Origin: Nocardioides cremeus
Lineage (GTDB): Bacteria; Actinomycetota; Actinomycetes; Propionibacteriales; Nocardioidaceae
Length of the DNA stretch: 64,000 nucleotides
Assembly: GCF_030518195.1 (NCBI RefSeq)
Contig: NZ_JAULSC010000001.1
Span: 530,056 to 594,055, forward strand
Reading direction: 5' to 3'
Shown here: in pieces, positions 58,605 to 64,000 of the stretch
Position numbering within the stretch: position 1 is the first letter of the stretch
Layout: each line of letters opens with the position of its first letter
Translations under genes and position numbers: made by a program
Notes under the pieces: model-generated
What the model was told of the DNA's origin: nothing
What the model saw: the letters and a program-made list of their open reading frames with translations, nothing else
The model's database searches: none

Positions 58605-59672
58605 TCAGGTGAGGTGGGTGGCGGTGCGGCGCAGGCAGGCGGCCGCCTCGGTGACGACGCGGTCGACGAGCTCCTCGCAGGTCGGCAGGTCGTCGAGGAC
58701 GCCGACGACCTGGCCGGAGGCGAGCACGCCCGCGGTCGTGTCGCCGTCGACGAGGCCGGCCTTGAGCATGGTGGGGGTGTTGGCGGCCAGGGTCATCTGG
58801 GCCAGCGTGCGGCCCTGCGTCCTCTTCATCGCGCGCCCGTCCCTGGCCAGGTCTAGCCACGACATGCCGCTGGTGCGCTTGAACTCCAGCGTGCGGCGCA
58901 CCGTGGGGGCCAGGCGCTTGACGGCGCTGGTCTCCTCGATCTCCTCCACCAGTGGGGTGCGCAGCATCCGGTGCGGCATCCCGTCGACCTTGGCGGTCAC
59001 CACGGTGCCGTTGACGTCGTGGGAGAGGTAGAGCTCCTTGACCGCCTGCGGCACCGCGCTGTCGGCGGTGAGCAGGAAGCGGGTGCCCATCCCGATGCCG
59101 GCCGCGCCGTAGCCCAGCGCGGCCGCGAGACCGCGTCCGTCGAAGAAGCCACCGGCCGCGACGACGGGGATGTCGACCGCGTCGAGGACGCTGGGCAGCA
59201 GGAGGGTGGTGGGCACCGAGCCGGTGTGCCCGCCGCCCTCGCCGCCCTGGATCATCACCGCGTCGGCGCCCCAGGAGGCCACCTTCTCGGCGTGCCGGGG
59301 CAGCCCGACCGACGGCATCACCACGATGCCGTGGTCCTTGAGCTTCTTGATCAGGTCCTGCTTGGGCGCCAGCGCGAAGGAGGCCACCTTGACGCCGTGC
59401 TGGATGAGGAGGTCGCAGCGGTCGGCGGCGTCGCCCGCGTCGGCGCGCAGGTTGACGCCGTAGGGCTGGTCGGTGCGGCCCTTGACCTCGACGATCGCCC
59501 GGTCGAGCTCCTCGTAGGTCATCGTCGCGCTGGCCAGGATGCCCAGACCCCCGGCGTTGGCGGTGCCGCTGACCAGCCGCGGGCCCGCGACCCAGCCCAT
59601 GCCGGTCTGCACGACGGGGTGGCGTACGCCGACCAGCTCGGTCAGCGCGGTGCGCAGCTGCTGCTCGATCAC
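58605..59672 (-). CDS. ipdC: IpdC, flavin-dependent oxidoreductase of steroid ring opening
   Basis: The 355-residue protein has the nitronate-monooxygenase/2-nitropropane-dioxygenase TIM-barrel fold: GVRHPVVQTGMGWVAGPRLVSGTANAGGLGILAS, GADAVMIQGGEGGGHTGSVPT (FMN phosphate loop) and VPVVAAGG-like DIPVVAAGGFFDGRGLAAALGYGAAGIGMGTRFL. In the steroid pathway IpdC acts on 5-oxo-HIC-CoA to prepare the five-membered ring for EchA20. GTG start overlapping the ipdB stop. Last gene of the echA20-ipdA-ipdB-ipdC operon. Confidence 0.9.
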   Translation of the reverse strand: MIEQQLRTALTELVGVRHPVVQTGMGWVAGPRLVSGTANAGGLGILASATMTYEELDRAIVEVKGRTDQPYGVNLRADAGDAADRCDLLIQHGVKVASFALAPKQDLIKKLKDHGIVVMPSVGLPRHAEKVASWGADAVMIQGGEGGGHTGSVPTTLLLPSVLDAVDIPVVAAGGFFDGRGLAAALGYGAAGIGMGTRFLLTADSAVPQAVKELYLSHDVNGTVVTAKVDGMPHRMLRTPLVEEIEETSAVKRLAPTVRRTLEFKRTSGMSWLDLARDGRAMKRTQGRTLAQMTLAANTPTMLKAGLVDGDTTAGVLASGQVVGVLDDLPTCEELVDRVVTEAAACLRRTATHLT

Positions 59673-60445
59673 GACGTCGCCTCCGGGGAGACCGGCTTGA
59701 CCTCGCGGTCGCGCAGGGTCCTGGGGTCGATCACCTCGCGGATCAAGGTGAGCTCCTCGGTCGTGGGGGAGCGGGTCTCGGGCACGTCGGCGTCGACCTC
59801 GAGCGCGAAGCCGGTGGCCTCGCGCACCTCGGCGACGGTGACGCCCGGGTGCACCGAGAGCAGCCGCACGGTGTCACCGGCCCCCTTGACGTCGAGGACC
59901 GCCAGGTTGGTGACGATGCGGTGGATGTCGTTGTACTTCGACGCCCCGGCACCTGCCGCCTTCGCGTTCCTGGGCCCCACCCCGGAGACGATGTCGACCT
60001 GCTCGACGAAGACCCGCGGCGAGTGCTTGGGCACCCAGTACGACGTCCGGTTGTTCACCGTGTTGCCCGGCGCGCCGCGCACGCCGAGGAGCTGGCGCGT
60101 CGGCTGTGCGAAGTCGCCGATGGCCGAGATGTTCTGGTTGCCGTGCCGGTCGACCTGGGTGGCGCCCATCATCACGTGCCGCTTGCCGTGGGCGACCACG
60201 TCGAAGACCTTCGGGAAGGGGATCCAGCCCTCGACCACGTCGCCCTTGGCGAACAGCGGGGGCACCCCGGCCAGGAACAGAGACTCGGAGTCGGAGATGA
60301 CCAGGTCGGGGTTCGAGGTCAGCTTGGCCAGCCGGACCCCGAGCATCGGCAGCATGCCCATGGGGCTTGCGAAGATCTCGCCGTCGTCGCGGAACGCGTC
60401 GGCGATGGCTGCGGCGCAGACCTCGGCGCGGGAAAAAGCGCTCAC
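59669..60445 (-). CDS. ipdB: IpdB, beta subunit of CoA-transferase-like ring hydrolase
   Basis: This 258-residue class I CoA-transferase beta-type subunit has FASPMGMLPMLGVRLAKLTSNPDLVISDSESLFLAGVPP, HVMMGATQVDRHGNQNISAIGDF and a C-terminal VLDVKGAGDTVRLLSVHPGVTVAEVREATGF. With IpdA it hydrolyses the last six-membered ring (COCHEA-CoA) rather than transferring CoA. The GTG start overlaps the ipdA stop (GTGA). Confidence 0.92.
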   Translation of the reverse strand: MSAFSRAEVCAAAIADAFRDDGEIFASPMGMLPMLGVRLAKLTSNPDLVISDSESLFLAGVPPLFAKGDVVEGWIPFPKVFDVVAHGKRHVMMGATQVDRHGNQNISAIGDFAQPTRQLLGVRGAPGNTVNNRTSYWVPKHSPRVFVEQVDIVSGVGPRNAKAAGAGASKYNDIHRIVTNLAVLDVKGAGDTVRLLSVHPGVTVAEVREATGFALEVDADVPETRSPTTEELTLIREVIDPRTLRDREVKPVSPEATS

Positions 60446-61347
60446 TTCTCCTCCTCCTGGGCGAAGGCCTGCACGGCGGCCTGGTAGGCGTCCTCGTCAC
60501 CGGCGAGGAAGCGCTGCTCGAAGGCGTCCCACTCCTCGTCGGAGCCGGACGCCGCGGCGACGTAGGCCTTCTGGAATTTCTCGTCCCGCTCGTAGTCGGG
60601 GGTGCACGTGGTGAAGTGGGCGCCGTTCGGCGTCTCGACGACGCCGCTGACCATCATCCGGCTCAGCAGCAGCCGCTGGACCGGGGTGTCGACGGTCAGG
60701 CCGGCGGTGTCGATGACCTGCTCGACCGACACGTACGCCTGGTCGGCGGCCATGCAGAACAGGTCGTCGAAGTACGGGTCGGGCCCCAGGTACGTCGCGT
60801 TGCCGTGCCTGTCGGCCCGGTTCAGGTGGACCAGGGCGACGTCGAGGTGCAGCGCGGGGACGGCCACCAGTTCCTCGTGCACGCCGTCGGCGTCGGCGTA
60901 CGGGCTGGTGACGGTGCGGATGTCGGGGTTGTTGACCAGCACGTCGGAGCCGAGGCCGGCGCGCATCGGCAGGAACGGCAGCCGTTGCGCAGCGGCGCGC
61001 AGGCCGGTCTGGAACATGCCCTCGTCGAGCTCGACGACCTCCGCGATCTCCTTGCCCTGGCGGGCGCGCTGGAAGTTGGGCTCGAGCGGCACGGTGTCGA
61101 GGGAGACGAACGCATAGACCAGCTTGCGCACCTTGCCGGCGCGCACCAGCAGGCCGACGTCGGCGCCGCCGTAGCTGACGATCGTGAGGTCCGTGAGGTC
61201 CGAGCGCAGGATCGCGCGGACCATGGCCATCGGCTTGCGCCGCGGCCCCCATCCGCCGATCCCGATGGTCATGCCGTCGCGCAGCTGGGCGACCACCTCG
61301 TCGATGGTCATGCGCTTGTCGCGGGGTCCTCTGCTGGTGGAGGTCAC
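60442..61347 (-). CDS. ipdA: IpdA, alpha subunit of CoA-transferase-like ring hydrolase
   Basis: The 301-residue alpha-type subunit has the entry motif QLRDGMTIGIGGWGPRRKPMAMVRAILRSDLTDLTIVSYGGADVG, then VSLDTVPLEPNFQRARQGKEIAEVVELDEGMFQTGL (region of the catalytic Glu) and LALVHLNRAD-like DVALVHLNRADRHGNATYLGPDPYFDDLF. IpdAB opens the last steroid ring by retro-Claisen-type hydrolysis; in M. tuberculosis it is a virulence determinant. The GTG start overlaps the echA20 stop. Confidence 0.93.
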   Translation of the reverse strand: MTSTSRGPRDKRMTIDEVVAQLRDGMTIGIGGWGPRRKPMAMVRAILRSDLTDLTIVSYGGADVGLLVRAGKVRKLVYAFVSLDTVPLEPNFQRARQGKEIAEVVELDEGMFQTGLRAAAQRLPFLPMRAGLGSDVLVNNPDIRTVTSPYADADGVHEELVAVPALHLDVALVHLNRADRHGNATYLGPDPYFDDLFCMAADQAYVSVEQVIDTAGLTVDTPVQRLLLSRMMVSGVVETPNGAHFTTCTPDYERDEKFQKAYVAAASGSDEEWDAFEQRFLAGDEDAYQAAVQAFAQEEEK

Positions 61348-62108
61348 TGGTGTCCCTTCCCTGCCTTGTCGGTGCCTGCGAACCCGTCGCGGAGCTCGTC
61401 GGCCACCCCGGCGAGGTTGAGCTCCATCGTGAAGCCCTGCTCGAACCGGTAGCTCTTGTTGACGTCGACGGGGTCGATCCCGTTGAGGGCCTCCTTGGCC
61501 GCCCGGATGACCCGGGTGTCCTTCGCCGCGATCTCACCGGCCACCTGCAGTGCGGCCGCGTCGAGCTCGTCGCGCGGCACGACCTCGAGGACCGAGCCGA
61601 ACTGCACGAGGTCGGCGGCCTTGATGGTGCGGGCGGTGAAGTAGAGGGTGCGCATCATGTGCTGCGGCACCAGCCGCGCCATGTGGGTCGCGGCGCCGAG
61701 CGCGCCCTGGTTCACCTCGGGGACCCCGAAGTAGGCGTCCTCGCTGGCCACGATGCAGTCGGCGTTGCCGACCAGGCCGACCCCACCACCGAGGCAGTGG
61801 CCGTGCACGGCTGCCACGACGGGCACCGCGCACTCGTAGACGGCCTTGAAGGCCGCGTAGCAGCCCTTGTTGGCGCCGATGAGTGCGTCGAAGCCGGTGG
61901 TGTGCTGCATCTCCTTGATGTCGACGCCGGCGTTGAAGCCGCGCCCCTCGGCGCGCAGCACCACCACGTGCGTGTCCATGTCGCGGCTCGCCTCGTCGAG
62001 GGCCGCGGCGACGTCGTACCAGCCCTGCACCGTCAGTGCGTTGACCGGTGGGTGCTCCATGGTGACGACGCGGACGCCGTCGTCACGGAGCTCGGAGGTG
62101 ATGCTCAT
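61344..62108 (-). CDS. echA20: Crotonase-family ring hydrolase EchA20-like
   Basis: This 254-residue crotonase-fold enzyme has VVVLRAEGRGFNAGVDIKEMQ (about residues 48-68) and HGHCLGGGVGLVGNADCIVASEDAYFGVPEVNQGALGAATHMARLVP, forming the oxyanion hole for the CoA thioester. EchA20 hydrolyses the five-membered D ring of the steroid remnant, giving COCHEA-CoA for IpdAB. The ATG read from 62108 has an AGGAGAGG ribosome site. First gene of the ipd operon, divergent from the two SDR genes, with KstR2-like sites between. Confidence 0.9.
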   Translation of the reverse strand: MSITSELRDDGVRVVTMEHPPVNALTVQGWYDVAAALDEASRDMDTHVVVLRAEGRGFNAGVDIKEMQHTTGFDALIGANKGCYAAFKAVYECAVPVVAAVHGHCLGGGVGLVGNADCIVASEDAYFGVPEVNQGALGAATHMARLVPQHMMRTLYFTARTIKAADLVQFGSVLEVVPRDELDAAALQVAGEIAAKDTRVIRAAKEALNGIDPVDVNKSYRFEQGFTMELNLAGVADELRDGFAGTDKAGKGHQ

Positions 62109-62133
62109 GGAGTGCCTCTCCTGCAGACGACCT

Positions 62134-62166
62134 AGCATTTGCTTGGTACCCTAACACTTGCTTGGT
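62134..62166. promoter_or_regulatory. Two KstR2-like operators between echA20 and the SDR genes
   Basis: AGCATTTGCTTGGT (62134-62147) and AACACTTGCTTGGT (62153-62166) both keep the right half (TTGCTTGGT) of the AnCAAGnnCTTGnT consensus, but each has two mismatches in the left CAAG half. They are 19 bases apart in an 85-base divergent gap and would control both operons. Confidence 0.75.
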
Positions 62167-62193
62167 CCGCCCGCCCCCGACCGAAGGACCCCC

Positions 62194-62952
62194 ATGAGCG
62201 TCACCATCGACCTGACCGACCGGGTCGTCCTGGTCACCGGCGGCAGCAAGGGCATCGGCCGCGCCATCGCCGAGGCGTACGTCGCCGCCGGCGCCCGGGT
62301 GGTCACCTGCGCCCGCTCCGAGGCCGAGGCGCTGCCCGGCACCCGCCACGTGACCTGCGACGTGCGCGACCCCGACGCGGTCGTCGCGATGGTCGAGGAC
62401 GTCGCGGGCACCGAGGGCCGCCTCGACGTGGCCGTCAACAACGCCGGCGGGGCGCCGTACGCCCTGGCCGCCGACGCCTCGCCGCGCTTCCACGCCAAGG
62501 TGCTGGACCTCAACTTCTCGGGGCCGCTGGTCGTCGCCCAGGCCGCCAACCGGGTCATGCAGGGCCAGGACGGCGGCGGCGCGATCGTCAACATCTCCTC
62601 CATCAGCGCGCTGCGACCCTCGCCCGGCACGGCCGTGTACGGCGCCGCCAAGGCCGGCCTCGACTCGCTGACCACCTCGTTGGCGATGGAGTGGGCGCCC
62701 CGGGTCCGCCTCAACAGCATCAACGTCGGGCTGTGCCGCACCGAGCTGACCGGTGACCACTACGGCGGCGACGCCCAGGTGGCGGCCATCGAGGCCACCA
62801 TCCCGCTGGGCAGGATGGCCCGGCCCGACGAGGTCGCCTCGGTCGCGCTCTTCCTCGGCTCCGACCTCGCGTCCTACGTCAGCGGCGCCAGCGTGGCCTG
62901 CCACGGCGGCGGCGAGCCGCCGGTCTTCCTCAGCGCCGTCCAGCACGCCTGA
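62194..62952 (+). CDS. Short-chain dehydrogenase, Rv3549c-like
   Basis: This 252-residue SDR has VVLVTGGSKGIGRAIAEAYVAAGARVV (about residues 11-37), VNNAGGAPYALAAD, the catalytic Ser in NISSISAL and Tyr-x-x-x-Lys in VYGAAKAG, and a C-terminal ASYVSGASVACHGGG. By position it matches Rv3549c in the mycobacterial KstR2 regulon; its exact step is not settled. It starts at ATG 62194, 28 bases after the second KstR2-like site, and is followed by a second SDR gene. Confidence 0.85.
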   Translation: MSVTIDLTDRVVLVTGGSKGIGRAIAEAYVAAGARVVTCARSEAEALPGTRHVTCDVRDPDAVVAMVEDVAGTEGRLDVAVNNAGGAPYALAADASPRFHAKVLDLNFSGPLVVAQAANRVMQGQDGGGAIVNISSISALRPSPGTAVYGAAKAGLDSLTTSLAMEWAPRVRLNSINVGLCRTELTGDHYGGDAQVAAIEATIPLGRMARPDEVASVALFLGSDLASYVSGASVACHGGGEPPVFLSAVQHA

Positions 62953-62994
62953 GCCTCCCCGAACAGTCCGATCCCCAGACCCCAGGAGCACCCC

Positions 62995-63876
62995 GTGACA
63001 AAGATCCTCGACGGACGCGTCGCCATCGTGACCGGAGCCGGCCGCGGCATCGGCCGCGCCCACGCCCTCGAGCTCGCCGCCCAGGGCGCCGCGGTCGTCG
63101 TCAACGACTTCGGCGTCTCCCTGTCCGGGGAGGGCGACGGCGACACCCCGGCCGACCAGGTCGTCGCCGAGATCGAGGCGGCCGGTGGACGGGCGGTCGC
63201 CAACGGCGCCGACGTCGCCGACTTCGCGCAGGCCGAGGCGATGGTCCGCCAGGCCATCGACACCTTCGGAGGCCTCGACATCCTGGTGAACAACGCCGGC
63301 TTCGTGCGCGACCGGATGCTGGTCAACACCTCCGAGGAGGAGTGGGACGCGGTGGTGCGGGTGCACCTCAAGGGCCACTTCGCGCCGCTGCGCCACGCGG
63401 GGGCCTACTGGCGGGCCGAGGCCAAGGAGGGCCGCCAGCGAGCCGCGCGGGTCATCAACACCTCGTCGGGCGCCGGCCTGCAGGGCTCGATCGGTCAGAC
63501 CACGTACTCCGCAGCCAAGGCCGGCATCGCCGGGATGACCCTGGTCGCGGCCGCCGAGATGGGCCGGTACGGCGTCACCGTCAACGCCATCGCCCCGGTC
63601 GCCCGGACCCGGATGACCGAGGGCGCCTTCGACACCTCCGCGATGCCCGAGCCGGGCGACAACTCGCCGGTGGTCGCGTGGCTGGCCTCCGAGGAGGCCG
63701 GCGACGTCACCGGTCGGGTCATCGAGATCGAGGGCGGCAAGGTCACCGTCGAGAACGGCTGGACCCACGGCCCTGCCGAGGACCTGGGCCGGCGCTGGGA
63801 GAGCGCCGAGGTGGGGGAGCGGCTGCGCGCGCTGCTCGCCCAGGCGCCCGCGCCCGAGAAGGTCTACGGCGCATGA
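62995..63876 (+). CDS. Short-chain dehydrogenase, Rv3548c-like (MFE-2 type)
   Basis: This 293-residue SDR has VAIVTGAGRGIGRAHALELAAQGAAVVVNDFGVSLSGEG (about residues 9-47), VNNAGFVRDRML, the Ser in NTSSGAGLQG and the Tyr-x-x-x-Lys in TYSAAKAG. The VVNDFG / R-D-R-M features are those of the beta-oxidation 3-hydroxyacyl-CoA dehydrogenase branch of peroxisomal MFE-2, so a 3-hydroxyacyl-CoA step fits. GTG start at 62995. The stop overlaps the next ATG (ATGA), so the operon continues past the window. Confidence 0.87.
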   Translation: MTKILDGRVAIVTGAGRGIGRAHALELAAQGAAVVVNDFGVSLSGEGDGDTPADQVVAEIEAAGGRAVANGADVADFAQAEAMVRQAIDTFGGLDILVNNAGFVRDRMLVNTSEEEWDAVVRVHLKGHFAPLRHAGAYWRAEAKEGRQRAARVINTSSGAGLQGSIGQTTYSAAKAGIAGMTLVAAAEMGRYGVTVNAIAPVARTRMTEGAFDTSAMPEPGDNSPVVAWLASEEAGDVTGRVIEIEGGKVTVENGWTHGPAEDLGRRWESAEVGERLRALLAQAPAPEKVYGA

Positions 63877-64000
63877 GCGGCGACGCGTACGACGTGCCCG
63901 CGGGCCGGGTCGAGCGCCCGCGCTCGCAGGTCGACGCGGCGACCGTGGCCGCGGCGGGCGAGCGGCTCGTGCGGGCGCTGGCCACCACCACCCCCTGCGC
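63873..64000 (+). CDS. Start of an unidentified gene (3' truncated by window edge)
   Basis: The ATG at 63873 overlaps the preceding stop (ATGA) and the frame stays open to the end (42 residues: MSGDAYDVPAGRVERPRSQV and an Ala-rich helical continuation). The coupling argues that it belongs to the steroid operon. The visible part has no diagnostic motif; a helical N-terminus of a TetR regulator or a degradation enzyme are both possible. Confidence 0.5.
   Translation, partial: MSGDAYDVPAGRVERPRSQVDAATVAAAGERLVRALATTTPC

Overview
The window comes from a high-GC actinobacterium, most likely a Nocardioides-type (Propionibacteriales) soil organism. This inference rests on the very GC-rich coding sequence, frequent GTG/TTG starts, ATGA/GTGA-coupled operons, an IdeR-type DtxR regulator, a gephyrin-like Glp/GlpR pair and a KstR2-type steroid locus. 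The organism was not identified from any marker gene. No rRNA, CRISPR array, prophage or insertion sequence was seen.

Layout. 1-7.9 kb: housekeeping and small accessory genes (acetyltransferases, a SnoaL-like protein, a methyltransferase, DUF2252, citrate synthase, PdxH, a lipoprotein, a secreted protein). 7.9-12.5 kb: a regulatory hot spot. It holds a DUF222-HNH nuclease gene behind a perfect LexA box, a SoxR gene with a SoxR-type promoter pointing at a 57-codon ORF, and a promoter-uORF-structured leader ahead of a 14-TM drug exporter coupled to a MarR gene. 12.5-22.6 kb: alpha-glucosidase, a hotdog-like protein, photolyase, IdeR, sirtuin, DUF2277, a saccharopine-dehydrogenase-like protein, a two-gene type II restriction-modification unit, Zur and tRNA-Arg(CCT). 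22.8-32.3 kb: EEP hydrolase, LCP ligase, MscL, SAF and FmdB proteins, a penicillin-acylase-like hydrolase, three large palindromic repeats and an MFS transporter with an unusual cytosolic tail. 32.4-38.4 kb: 5-formyl-THF cyclo-ligase, then UDP-glucose pyrophosphorylase-glp-moaC-mog-rimJ-glpR (molybdopterin-derived genes linked to cell division) and tRNA-Ala(CGC). 38.6-44.3 kb: a six-gene Mrp Na+/H+ antiporter operon with mrpA and mrpB fused. 44.4-46.3 kb: a secreted Gly/His-rich protein and a CtaG-DUF2243 pair. 46.4-49.7 kb: hutH-hutU for histidine breakdown.

49.8-64.0 kb is a compact KstR2 regulon for degrading the last two steroid rings (HIP): fadE33-fadE32-fadE31-fadD3 (minus), fadE30-ipdF-kstR2-fadA6 (plus), ipdC-ipdB-ipdA-echA20 (minus), then two SDR genes (plus). 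The order matches the Mycobacterium tuberculosis cluster as I recall it. KstR2-like operators lie in both divergent gaps. FadD3 activates HIP, FadE30 and IpdF begin side-chain and ring oxidation, IpdC/EchA20 and IpdAB open the rings, and FadE31-33 with FadA6 degrade the open-chain acyl-CoA. KstR2 would repress the set until a HIP-CoA-type ligand appears.

The most interesting non-coding feature is at 10,039-10,340. It has a good -35/-10 pair preceded by an A4 tract, a very strong ribosome site, a 12-residue peptide ORF, two nested hairpin domains including a perfect three-way junction, and a competing downstream pairing, all ahead of an efflux gene. It looks like an antibiotic-responsive attenuator.
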